DNA of 22,550 bases from DASPKS01 sp035628035 (lineage in GTDB: Bacteria; Bacteroidota; Rhodothermia; Rhodothermales; Rubricoccaceae), in assembly GCA_035628035.1 (NCBI GenBank), contig DASPKS010000150.1:1-22550 (forward strand). The letters run 5' to 3'. Positions within the stretch are counted from its first letter, which is position 1. Each line of letters begins with the position of its first letter. Shown here in pieces: positions 1-6,916 of this stretch. The position numbers and the translations under genes were made by a program. Under the pieces are notes generated by a model. It saw only the letters and a program-made list of their open reading frames with translations, was not told the DNA's origin and did no database searches.

Positions 1-2
1 GG

Positions 3-149
3 CTCACCGGAGAGGTCCCGAGGCTCATTGATGAGGCCAACACCCTCTCGGGTGAGGTTCCGAACCTCTCCGACGAAGCAAAACGCCTCATCGATGCGGT
101 CTGGACCCCCTGGATCTCACTAATTTCGGCCTTTTCGCCCTTCAAGTAA
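3..149 (+). CDS. C-terminal end of an unidentified protein (truncated by window edge)
   Basis: An open frame enters from the left edge and stops at a TAA at 147-149, giving 48 residues. Its composition looks coding rather than random: acidic and basic residues alternate with Leu/Ile, and a short unit is repeated (GEVPRLIDEAN, then GEVPNLSDEAK about 16 residues later), suggesting an amphipathic helical repeat. The tail is hydrophobic (WTPWISLISAF). A hairpin starts 3 bases after the stop, which supports a real gene end. I cannot assign a family from this fragment. Of the other two forward frames, one is broken early by a stop and the other gives a low-complexity Arg/Ser/Pro product. Confidence 0.45.
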   Translation, partial: LTGEVPRLIDEANTLSGEVPNLSDEAKRLIDAVWTPWISLISAFSPFK

Positions 150-152
150 ATC

Positions 153-182
153 GTGAAGCCCCGACCTGGGCCGGGGCTTCAC
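153..182. terminator. Bidirectional hairpin between convergent genes
   Basis: A perfect 11-bp inverted repeat, GTGAAGCCCCG (153-163) and CGGGGCTTCAC (172-182), with an 8-base loop. It lies between the stop of the left-edge plus-strand gene (149) and the stop of the minus-strand gene at 201. Neither side has a clear U-run, so it is either a non-canonical terminator or an mRNA 3'-end stabiliser serving both genes. Confidence 0.6.
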
Positions 183-200
183 GGAGCCGAAAACGCCGTT

Positions 201-668
201 TCAGGGAGCCGGCGGGGGCTCGGGGGCCCGGGGCGACTTGGCGAAGCGGCGGCCGAGCGCGGCGGCGGTCTCGTTCAGCGCGGCCGAGCCGGGCATCCCG
301 CGCACGAAGTGGTACACGAGGCGGGCCGCCTCCATCGCGTCCACGCCGGCGAGCATCCGCGTGTCGTCGATCCGTTCGAGCACGTCGCGGAGCGCCATGA
401 GCGGCTCCGAGAGGGCCTCGTAGAGGTCCACGTCCTGCTCGAAGGCGGCCACATCGAACGAGGCGGGGAGGGCGTCGGGGAACTGGCGGGCGGCGTCGCG
501 GGCGGTGAGCACGAACGTCCGGCTCTTGTCGCCGAGCTTGAACAGCTCGCGGCGGTCCTCGGGCGAGAGGTCGAGGAGGAACGGGAGGTTCGTGCGGAGG
601 GTCTCGACGGCGTCGAGGACGGCCGTGCGCTGCGCGGGGGTGAGGGTGGCCGAGATCCGGTTGTCCAT
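201..668 (-). CDS. Hypothetical protein, all-helical, 155 aa
   Basis: Unrecognised small cytoplasmic protein. The sequence is free of cysteine, has no signal peptide or membrane segment, and is dominated by charged amphipathic helices (LTPAQRTAVLDAVETLR, LSPEDRRELFKLGDKSR, VAAFEQDVDLYEALSEPLM), ending in a Pro/Ala/Arg tail. The pattern resembles helical-bundle proteins of unknown function that are frequent in Bacteroidota, but no catalytic motif is visible and I would not assign a role. The ATG at 668 is preferred because upstream in-frame sequence reads into non-coding, C-rich DNA; it has no Shine-Dalgarno. The gene stands alone: it is convergent with the left-edge gene, and a hairpin and a gap of about 230 bp separate it from the lipoprotein gene to its right. 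Confidence 0.75.
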   Translation of the reverse strand: MDNRISATLTPAQRTAVLDAVETLRTNLPFLLDLSPEDRRELFKLGDKSRTFVLTARDAARQFPDALPASFDVAAFEQDVDLYEALSEPLMALRDVLERIDDTRMLAGVDAMEAARLVYHFVRGMPGSAALNETAAALGRRFAKSPRAPEPPPAP

Positions 669-701
669 GGGAGCGCGGAGTTGAGGGAAACAGGCATCTA
701 T

Positions 702-723
702 CCCTACAGGGACTCCCCTACAG
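702..723. repeat. Short direct repeat CCCTACAG x2 upstream of the 155-aa gene
   Basis: CCCTACAG occurs at 702-709 and again at 716-723, 14 bases apart, 34-55 bp upstream of the start codon at 668. This spacing and position would suit a regulator binding site, but the repeat is only 8 bp and may be chance. The 669-901 gap otherwise holds only the hairpin at 776-812. Confidence 0.25.
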
Positions 724-775
724 ACACCGGAGCCCTCCGCGCTGTAACCCCCGCCCCGAACTTTTTGAACGCGCA

Positions 776-812
776 GCGCCCCGCCCTCCCCCTCCAGGGA
801 AAGGCGGGGCGC
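776..812 (-). terminator. Hairpin downstream of the PPC-like lipoprotein gene
   Basis: A perfect 10-bp inverted repeat, GCGCCCCGCC (776-785) and GGCGGGGCGC (803-812), with a 17-base loop. It lies about 90 bases after the stop of the minus-strand lipoprotein gene. Read on the minus strand, no U-tract follows directly, so it is only a probable terminator. Confidence 0.4.
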
Positions 813-901
813 CCTCCTTCGCGCTCCTCGGGGCTCCCTGCGCAGAGGCCCCTCGCGCGATCAGCCCGCTCCGCTTCCGGCGAACCGCCCGCGTGGAGGG
901 C

Positions 902-1432
902 TTACCCGTTGATCTCCAGATGGTAGTCGCCGCGCTCGCTGGGCGTGTAGGTCCGCACGCCGAGGGCGTAGACGCCGGGGGCGAGGGCGTCCATCTCGAT
1001 CCGCGAGTTCGTGTTGGTCGGGTAGTCGATGTCGTCGTTCTGGGCGATGACGGTGCCGTGGCGGTCGATGAGGAGGAGCACCGTGTCGAACTCGGTGGAG
1101 GTGACGTTGGCTTCGAAGAGGATGCTCCCTCCCGTGAACTCGAAGGCCCACCAGTCGATGGGGGCGCCGCCCTCGTGCACGCGGCAGTCGGCGTCGGTGA
1201 TCTCGCCGTCGTAGTCGGCGAAGAGGGCCCCTTGCACGCGGTTGCAGCTGGTCGCCGTTCGGATGATCTCGACCTCGTTGTCCCCTCCGGTGCAGCTGGG
1301 GTGGTCGGGGTTCCGGTCGCAATCGACGTCGGCGCTGTCGCACCCGGCGAGGGGCACGCCGAGCACGAGCGGGAGCGCGCCGACGAAGAGAAGGGAGAGG
1401 GCGTAGGCGAGCCGGGGGTGCAGGGAACGCAT
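902..1432 (-). CDS. Lipoprotein with PPC-like beta-sandwich domain
   Basis: Predicted 176-residue secreted lipoprotein. Residues 1-30 form a signal peptide (MRSLHPR, then a Leu/Val/Ala-rich core) ending in the lipobox L-A-G-C with Cys31, so the mature protein should be lipid-anchored. A short Cys/Asp-rich linker follows (CDRNPDHPSC). From about residue 55 the sequence matches the bacterial pre-peptidase C-terminal (PPC) pattern: a WWAFEFTGG strand, EFDTVLLLIDRHG, the QNDDIDYP turn, then SRIEMDALAPGVYALGV and GDYHLEI at the end. PPC domains are usually appended to secreted proteases; here the domain stands alone with no catalytic unit. The ATG at 1432 was chosen because it starts the signal peptide; the frame is open back to 1561 but that stretch runs into the palindromic element. 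No operon partner is apparent. Confidence 0.75.
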   Translation of the reverse strand: MRSLHPRLAYALSLLFVGALPLVLGVPLAGCDSADVDCDRNPDHPSCTGGDNEVEIIRTATSCNRVQGALFADYDGEITDADCRVHEGGAPIDWWAFEFTGGSILFEANVTSTEFDTVLLLIDRHGTVIAQNDDIDYPTNTNSRIEMDALAPGVYALGVRTYTPSERGDYHLEING

Positions 1433-1556
1433 GGCTTCGGGGACTTGCGGGAGGAGGCCCGCCGGGGCGGCGGGATTGCCGGTAGCGTAGGGCTTGGCCC
1501 GCGCCCGCACCATCCCGAGAACTCGCCATATTGCCACCGGAGGCGTCGCCCCTTCT

Positions 1557-1654
1557 GTCATCCTGCGCGGGGTGAGGGATCTACCTGATCTAGACGTTTC
1601 GCCACAGGCGAGCTAGATCCTTCGCTCCGGGCTTCGCCCTCTACTCAGGATGAC
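1557..1654. repeat. Dispersed-repeat-like palindromic element (~98 bp)
   Basis: The termini are inverted repeats GTCATCCTG (1557-1565) and CAGGATGAC (1646-1654). Inside is a second inverted pair, GGATCTA (1577-1583) and TAGATCC (1614-1620), plus two small hairpins, TCGCC-aca-GGCGA (1599-1611) and GGGC-ttc-GCCC (1629-1639). The motif pair GTCATCCTGAG / GAAGGATCT is one I recognise from dispersed intergenic palindromes in several phyla. It sits between the lipoprotein gene and the response-regulator gene, encodes nothing, and could be a REP/MITE-like unit. Copy number cannot be judged from one window. Confidence 0.6.
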
Positions 1655-1672
1655 GTAGCGGAAGGGACGGGC

Positions 1673-2323
1673 TCAGACGAGCCGCTCGCGGAGCGCCTTC
1701 GCCACAGCGCCCCCGCGCGAGTGCACGTGGAGCTTCTCGTACACGCTGCGGACGTGCTTGTCGACGGTGTGGTAGCTCACGCAGAGGCGGTCGGCGCTCT
1801 CCTTCATCGTGAGCCCCTCCACCATCAGCTCCAGCATCTCCTTCTCGCGGGGGGTGAGGCCGTAGTCGGCCTGCGGGCCTACCAGCCGCGTGAACATCCC
1901 CAGCACACGCCCGGCGATGTACCCGTTGATGGGGGCGGCGCCGGCCTGCACCTCGCGCACGGCCTCGACGATCCGCTCGGGCGAGGACGGTTTGAGGAGG
2001 TACCCCGAGGCGCCCGCGCAGATGGCGTCGAACACCTTCGCGTCCTCCTCGTGGACGGTCAGCATCACCACGCGCGCCGTCGGGACGCGCGCGCGGAGGC
2101 GGTGCGCCCCCTCGATCCCGCTCATCCCCGGCAGCCCGATGTCCATCAGCACGAGGTCGGGCGGCGCCTCGCGGTCGAGCGCATCGAGGGCCTCCTCGCA
2201 CGAGGCCACGGCGACGGGGCACGTCACCCCGTCGGCCGCGTCGAGGACGGCGGCGGTGCTCTGGCGGTAGAGGGCGTGGTCCTCTACGACCCACACGCTG
2301 ATGTCCTCGGGGGGATGCTCCAT
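1673..2323 (-). CDS. Response regulator, NarL/LuxR family
   Basis: DNA-binding response regulator of 216 residues. The receiver domain spans about residues 8-125 with all key residues present: acidic pair E14/D15, phospho-acceptor D61 in LVLMDIGLPG, T89 and K111 (YLLKP). The C-terminal LuxR-type helix-turn-helix (about 153-212) carries LTPREKEMLELM and the recognition segment SYHTVDKHVRSVYEKL. Phosphorylation by its kinase is expected to change dimerisation and promoter binding. It lies 54 bp downstream of the sensor kinase on the same strand, so the two are almost certainly co-transcribed and cognate. Start ATG at 2323; no Shine-Dalgarno. Target genes are unknown; neighbouring secreted-protein genes are candidates only by proximity. 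Confidence 0.93.
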   Translation of the reverse strand: MEHPPEDISVWVVEDHALYRQSTAAVLDAADGVTCPVAVASCEEALDALDREAPPDLVLMDIGLPGMSGIEGAHRLRARVPTARVVMLTVHEEDAKVFDAICAGASGYLLKPSSPERIVEAVREVQAGAAPINGYIAGRVLGMFTRLVGPQADYGLTPREKEMLELMVEGLTMKESADRLCVSYHTVDKHVRSVYEKLHVHSRGGAVAKALRERLV

Positions 2324-2377
2324 CGGGCGGCGTTTTGAGGAGCATACGGCGCGGGCTCCGGCTCCGCCATCCCGAGT

Positions 2378-5300
2378 TCACGCCATGGGCAGGCGGAGGT
2401 GGAGCCGCGTGCCGGCGCCGGGGCGGCTCACCACGTCGAGGTCGGCGTGGAGCGCCGCCGCGCGGGCGCGCATGCTCCGCAGCCCGTGCCCGCCCTCTAC
2501 CTGTTCGGGGTCGAACCCCTGCCCGTCGTCCTCGACGGTGAGGTCGAGGTGGCCGTCGCGCTGGGCGAGGCGAACGGATACGCGTGTGGCGCGGGCGTGC
2601 CGGGCGACGTTGTGGAGGGCCTCCTTGTAGAGGAGGAGCACGTCGCGGCGCAGCGTCATCGCCACGGCGTGGGCGCCGGCCGGGACGTCCGCCTCGAAGG
2701 TGTGGTCGAGCCCGGTGAGGAGGCGCGCGGCCACCTGGCGCATCCGGCGGACCATCGCCTCCAGCGTGTCGTGCTCGGGGTTGATCGTCCAGACGATGTC
2801 GCGGAGCCCGTCGACCATCGCGAGCGCGGTGTCGCGGACCTCGGCGAGCTGGCGGCGGTCGTCGTCGGCGAGGTTGGGGTGGCGGTGGAGGAGGTCGGTC
2901 ACGAGGGCGATCCCGCTGAGGTCGGTCGAGAGGTCGTCGTGGAGGTCGCCGGCGATGCGGAGGCGGAGGCGCTCGACGGCCAGCAGGCGGCGCACGCGAA
3001 GGCGGTAGGCGACGGCGAGGGCGGCCGCTACGGCGGCGAGCCCGAGGAAGCGGAACCACCACGTCCGCCAGAACGGTGGCAGCACCGTCACGGGGAGCGC
3101 GGCGCCCTGGAGGTTCCACACGCCGTCGTTGTTGGCCGCGCGCACGCGGAAGGTGTAGCGGCCCGGAGGGAGGCTCGCGTAGCGCGCCGTGCGCTGCGTG
3201 CCCGCCTCCACCCAGTCGTCGTCGAGGCCTTCGAGGCGGTAGGCGTAGCGGTTCTTGTGAGGGTCGGTGAAGTTGAGCGCGGCGAACTCGAACGTGACGG
3301 CGCTCTGGCGGGGCGTGAGCGTCAAGCGGGCGAGGGCGGCCGGGTTCAGCATGGCGGCGCCGTCGCGCCCATCCGTCTCGATGCGGGTGAAGACGACGGG
3401 CGGAACGTGCGGGTTGTCGCGGACGCGGTCCGGGTGGAAGACCGTCAGCCCGTCCACCCCGCCGACGTAGAGCGTGCCGTCGGCGTCGCGGAACGTCGCG
3501 TGGCGGTTGAACTCCATCGTGCCGATCCCGTCGGAGAGGTCGTAGGCACGGAAGGTCCCCCGCGCGGGGTCGAGGCGGGCAAGCCCCCGGTTGGTGCCGA
3601 CCCACAGCGCCCCCCGCGCGTCCTCGGTGATGCTGTAGGCAACCGCACCGGGGAGCCCGTCGGCGACGCCGTAGACCCGGAACGTTCCCACCGACGGCTT
3701 GAAGTGGAGGAGGCCCGCGCCGGTGGCGAGCCAGAGCGTACCGTCGGCCGTGCGGTGGAGGGCGTAGGCCGCCTCGCTCGTGAGCGGTGCGCCCCGGTCG
3801 TCGCGCGGAACGAAGTGGGTGAAGCGGCGCGTCGGGACGTGGAGGCGGCTGAGGCGGCCCTGCGCGCCCGCCACCCACAGCGTCTGCGCGTCTTCGATGA
3901 GTACGGCCGTGACCCCGATACTGGTGGGGTCGGCGCGTCCCTCGCCCGCGGGGTAGTAGCGGGCTTGGCCGGTAGCGGGGTCGAGGTGGAAGAGCCCCTG
4001 GAACGTCGCCACCCACAGTTTGCCCGCTGGATCCTCGGCGAGGAAGGTCGGCCCCACCGCGGCCGTGCCGGCCCCGGGAGGAAGCCGCAGCGGATACCGG
4101 TGAAAGGTCTCGGCGGCGGGATCGTAGCGGGCGACGCCGCCGTTGGTCGCCATCCAGAGCTGGCCCCGGCGGTCTACGAGGAGGTGCCAGACCACGTCGT
4201 CGGGGAGGCTCCGGGCGTCCCCGGGGCGGTGCCGGTAAGCACGGGCGCGTCCGGCGCCGTCGATCCGGTTCAGCCCGCCCCCGAACGTCGCCACCCAGCG
4301 CGCGCCGTCGGGCGTGCGCGCGACGGCGGAGACGGCGCTGGCGCTCAGGCTGTTCGGATCGTGGGGGTCGTGCCGGAGGAGCACGAACGGCTTGCGGTGG
4401 GGGTCGTGCCGGTAAACGCCGCCGTAGGTGCCCACCCAGAGCGCCCCCGCCCGGTCGTGGAAGACCGAGCGAACGTAGTTGTGCAGCCACGCCGGGCTGC
4501 CGGGGGCGAGGGGCTGGCAGCGCAGCGCGTCGCCGTCGGCGCGGCAGAGGCCGCGCCCGTCGCTCGTGCCTACCCACAGCGCGCCCGTGGGCCCCCGCCT
4601 CACCTCGAACGCGGACACGGGGCGCTCCGGGTGCGCCGGGCGGAGACGGCCGCCGTCCCGAAGCCCCGGCCCTCGCTCGTTCATCCAGGGGCGGCCCTGC
4701 TCGTCGAAGTCGAACCGCTCGAAGCGACCCCACTCCGCCCCGACCACGACGCGCTCCACCGCTCGGCCCGCGCCGTCGAGACGGTACAGGTGGCCTGCCG
4801 TGCCGTCGGGCGTCGCGCCGAGGACCCAGAGGTGCCCCTGCGCGTCGAGGCGGAGGTCGAACGCGAAGGCGCTCGGGGGCCACCACGCGGCGCGCACGAA
4901 GCGGTCGGCGGCGGCGTCGTAGCGGAGGAGCCCCCCGGCCGTGGCGGCCCAGAGCGTGCCCGCCGCGTCCTCGGCGAGGGCGAACCCCATCCGCTGCCCG
5001 GAGCGCGCCGCCGGCACGTCGTAGCGCGCGAACCGCTCCGCGCCCGCGTCCATCCGGTCCACCCCCCCTTCCGTCCCGACCCAGAGCTGCCCCCGACGGT
5101 CCTCGTAGAGCGCACGGACGAGGTTGCTCGACAGCGAGGCGGGGTCCGCGCGGTCGTGGCGGTAGACCGTGAAGGCGTAGCCGTCATACCGGTTGAGCCC
5201 GTCGACCGTGCCGAACCACAGGAACCCGGCGCGGTCTTGCGTGATGGCGTAGACCGAGTTGTGCGAGAGCCCGTCGGCGCTGTGGATGCGCTCGAAGGGG

Positions 5301-5380
5301 AGCGGGGCCGGCTGCGCCCGCACGGCGGCACAACCGGTGAGGAGAAGGAAGAGCCCGCGTGAGGCGGACGAGCTGCGCAT
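2378..5380 (-). CDS. Propeller-type sensor histidine kinase (Reg_prop, Y_Y_Y, HisKA_3, HATPase)
   Basis: Membrane sensor kinase of 1000 residues. Domain order: signal peptide (1-23); a large extracytoplasmic beta-propeller region (about 30-660) made of Reg_prop repeats such as FLWFGTVDGLNRYD, QLWVGTEGGVDRMD and ALWVGTNRGLARLD; a Y_Y_Y domain (about 685-755, YRLEGLDDDWVEAG and LPPGRYTFRVRAAN); one transmembrane helix (about 775-795); HisKA_3 with phospho-acceptor His814 in AGDLHDDLSTDLS; and an ATPase domain with N-box Asn924 (KEALHNVARHA), G1 EDDGQGF and G2 GHGLRSM. All catalytic motifs are intact. In Bacteroidota such propellers often sense carbohydrate or polymer breakdown products, but the ligand here is not readable. 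The ATG at 5380 starts the signal peptide; the frame is open back to 5545 without coding character. The signal contains LLLTGC, so lipid attachment at Cys17 is an alternative to cleavage after ARA. The response regulator gene follows on the same strand. Confidence 0.93.
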   Translation of the reverse strand: MRSSSASRGLFLLLTGCAAVRAQPAPLPFERIHSADGLSHNSVYAITQDRAGFLWFGTVDGLNRYDGYAFTVYRHDRADPASLSSNLVRALYEDRRGQLWVGTEGGVDRMDAGAERFARYDVPAARSGQRMGFALAEDAAGTLWAATAGGLLRYDAAADRFVRAAWWPPSAFAFDLRLDAQGHLWVLGATPDGTAGHLYRLDGAGRAVERVVVGAEWGRFERFDFDEQGRPWMNERGPGLRDGGRLRPAHPERPVSAFEVRRGPTGALWVGTSDGRGLCRADGDALRCQPLAPGSPAWLHNYVRSVFHDRAGALWVGTYGGVYRHDPHRKPFVLLRHDPHDPNSLSASAVSAVARTPDGARWVATFGGGLNRIDGAGRARAYRHRPGDARSLPDDVVWHLLVDRRGQLWMATNGGVARYDPAAETFHRYPLRLPPGAGTAAVGPTFLAEDPAGKLWVATFQGLFHLDPATGQARYYPAGEGRADPTSIGVTAVLIEDAQTLWVAGAQGRLSRLHVPTRRFTHFVPRDDRGAPLTSEAAYALHRTADGTLWLATGAGLLHFKPSVGTFRVYGVADGLPGAVAYSITEDARGALWVGTNRGLARLDPARGTFRAYDLSDGIGTMEFNRHATFRDADGTLYVGGVDGLTVFHPDRVRDNPHVPPVVFTRIETDGRDGAAMLNPAALARLTLTPRQSAVTFEFAALNFTDPHKNRYAYRLEGLDDDWVEAGTQRTARYASLPPGRYTFRVRAANNDGVWNLQGAALPVTVLPPFWRTWWFRFLGLAAVAAALAVAYRLRVRRLLAVERLRLRIAGDLHDDLSTDLSGIALVTDLLHRHPNLADDDRRQLAEVRDTALAMVDGLRDIVWTINPEHDTLEAMVRRMRQVAARLLTGLDHTFEADVPAGAHAVAMTLRRDVLLLYKEALHNVARHARATRVSVRLAQRDGHLDLTVEDDGQGFDPEQVEGGHGLRSMRARAAALHADLDVVSRPGAGTRLHLRLPMA

Positions 5381-5563
5381 CGGCCCCTGCCGCTCGACTA
5401 CCGGGCGAACATACGCCGCGTCCGTAAACCGCCTGCTGTGGAGCTGGGGGAGCGCCGGCTCCACGCCCGCCCCCGGCTGAGCGCCCGCTCCCTTGACGAA
5501 CCTGGGCCAATAGGGCTTCCGGCGGTGCGCGGAGGCGCGCGCCACATCCGCGCTGGGAGGCGG

Positions 5564-5594
5564 TTGTGCGGGATCTCCCGCGGTGCGTATCGTG
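5564..5594 (+). promoter_or_regulatory. Weak promoter-like pair upstream of the T9SS protein gene
   Basis: TTG at 5564-5566 and TATCGTG at 5588-5594 lie 21 bases apart, a spacing roughly compatible with the Bacteroidota promoter pattern (TTG near -33, TAnnTTTG near -7). The match at the -7 element is partial. The 269-bp divergent region 5381-5649 must hold promoters for both the kinase (minus) and the secreted protein (plus); I see no stronger candidate in it. Confidence 0.25.
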
Positions 5595-5649
5595 TAAGGG
5601 GTCTCGGTGCCACTCCCGGCACGCCCCTCCCTAACCCTCCTTTCCTCCC

Positions 5650-6831
5650 ATGACCCTCTTCGCTACGACCCTGCGGCACGCAGCGGTGGTGCTCCTCCTC
5701 GCGGTGCCCGCCCTCGCGCTTGCGCAGAACACCCAGCAGCACACCACGGGCACGGTGCAGTTCACCGTGTACAACAACGGCCTCGTCGGCGCCGGCCCGC
5801 AGCCCTCGGGCGGCTTCCGGTACACCGGCGTCTCCGGCCTCTACGAGGGGACGGTCCTCGTCGGCGCCGGCCCCACGCAGGTCTCCGGCGAGGCGTACGC
5901 CCTCGCCCCCGGCGGCGGCGGCAACACCGAGTGGACCGGCGGCACCCCCGTCACGGCCATCCCCGGCCCGCCGGCCCCGTTCAACCAGGCCTTCTCGACG
6001 ACGTTCACCGATGCCGCGGCCGATGACCCCATCGGCGTCTCGGTCACGCAGCGCTCGTACTCCAGCAACGTCGCGCCGAACCAGGACTTCGTGGTCGTCC
6101 GCTACACCGTCACCAACACGTCGGGCGCCTCGCGGACCGTCCACATCGGGCTCTTCAACGACTTCGACGTGAGCGACCAGGGGACGACCTACACGCAGAA
6201 CCTCGCGAACTACGACGCCGCGCGGAAGCTGCTCTATGTGTATCACGCGACGGGCACGGTGCCGCAGTACTTCGGGGTCGCCGTGCTCGGGGCCACGCCC
6301 GTCTCGGGGTACGCGTTCGACGCCGGCGCCGGTTCTAACCCCGTCGAGTTCGACCTCTGGGAAGGGATGACCACCTTCGCTTCGCCGCCGCCGACACCGG
6401 ACGACCGCCGGACCGTCATCGGCACGGGCCCCTTCGTCCTCCCGGCCGGGACCTCCGCCACCGTGGCCTTCGCCTACGTCGCGGGGGATAACCTCCCCGA
6501 CATCCAGGCCAACGCGACCACCGCCCAGGGGACGTTCTCCGTCTCCTCGGAGGAGACCGAGGCGCCGACGAGCTTCCAGCTCCACGAGGCGTACCCGAAC
6601 CCGTTCAACCCCGCCACGCGGATCGGCTTCGACCTCCCCGAGGCGGCCGACGTCCGCCTGGCCGTCTACGACGTGCTGGGCCGTGAGGTCGCCGTCCTCG
6701 CCGAGGGCCGGCACACCGCGGGCACGCACGAGGTGGTGTTCGACGCGGCGGGCCTCCCGAGCGGCGTCTACGTGTACCGCCTCGAGGCGGGCGCCCAGAC
6801 CCTCACCCGGACGCTCACCCTCGCGCGCTAA
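5650..6831 (+). CDS. Secreted protein with type IX secretion sorting domain
   Basis: Exported protein of 393 residues. Residues 1-25 are a classical signal peptide with cleavage likely after ALA-LA (before QNTQQ). The body (about 26-300) is beta-rich; it contains PNQDFVVVRYTVTNTSGASR and IGLFNDFDVSDQG (about 143-177), a pattern I associate with surface proteins of Bacteroidota of unknown function, and no catalytic motif. The C-terminal 85 residues are a type A T9SS (Por) sorting domain: AYPNPFNPATRIGFDLP, VRLAVYDVLGREVAVL, PSGVYVYRLEAG. The protein is therefore expected to cross the outer membrane by the T9SS and be surface-attached or released. ATG at 5650 is preceded by a pyrimidine tract instead of a Shine-Dalgarno. 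It is a single-gene unit ending at a strong hairpin, divergent from the sensor kinase. Substrate or partner unknown. Confidence 0.88.
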   Translation: MTLFATTLRHAAVVLLLAVPALALAQNTQQHTTGTVQFTVYNNGLVGAGPQPSGGFRYTGVSGLYEGTVLVGAGPTQVSGEAYALAPGGGGNTEWTGGTPVTAIPGPPAPFNQAFSTTFTDAAADDPIGVSVTQRSYSSNVAPNQDFVVVRYTVTNTSGASRTVHIGLFNDFDVSDQGTTYTQNLANYDAARKLLYVYHATGTVPQYFGVAVLGATPVSGYAFDAGAGSNPVEFDLWEGMTTFASPPPTPDDRRTVIGTGPFVLPAGTSATVAFAYVAGDNLPDIQANATTAQGTFSVSSEETEAPTSFQLHEAYPNPFNPATRIGFDLPEAADVRLAVYDVLGREVAVLAEGRHTAGTHEVVFDAAGLPSGVYVYRLEAGAQTLTRTLTLAR

Positions 6832-6860
6832 GCGCGGGGCGTAGCCCGAGCTGAAGGATG

Positions 6861-6893
6861 AGCGGCCCCGAAGCCTGGCGCTTCGGGGCCGCT
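6861..6893. terminator. Perfect 14-bp hairpin, bidirectional terminator
   Basis: AGCGGCCCCGAAGC (6861-6874) pairs perfectly with GCTTCGGGGCCGCT (6880-6893) around a 5-base loop. It is located between the stop of the plus-strand T9SS gene (6831) and the stop of the minus-strand gene at 6917. The plus-side tail is moderately U-rich (CUCCGUUCGUUCUU). Confidence 0.8.
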
Positions 6894-6916
6894 CTCCGTT
6901 CGTTCTTAGGGCGCGC

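Noticed and set aside
1433..1561. Longer version of the lipoprotein starting at 1561
   Set aside because: The extra 43 residues precede a perfect lipoprotein signal peptide and start inside the palindromic element, so the ATG at 1432 is much more likely.
1641..4886. A second long minus-strand frame overlapping the kinase and regulator genes
   Set aside because: Arg/Pro-rich out-of-frame reading of the same DNA; no domain, and it runs through two intact genes.
2399..5362. A 987-codon open frame on the plus strand opposite the sensor kinase
   Set aside because: It is an antisense shadow from GC-rich codon use. Its product is Glu/Arg/Val/Gly-rich without any domain, while the minus strand encodes an intact kinase with every catalytic motif.
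5430..5500. A GC-rich stretch with short inverted repeats that might be a tRNA
   Set aside because: No TTCRA-type T-loop, no anticodon stem and no acceptor pairing could be built; only small GC hairpins remain.
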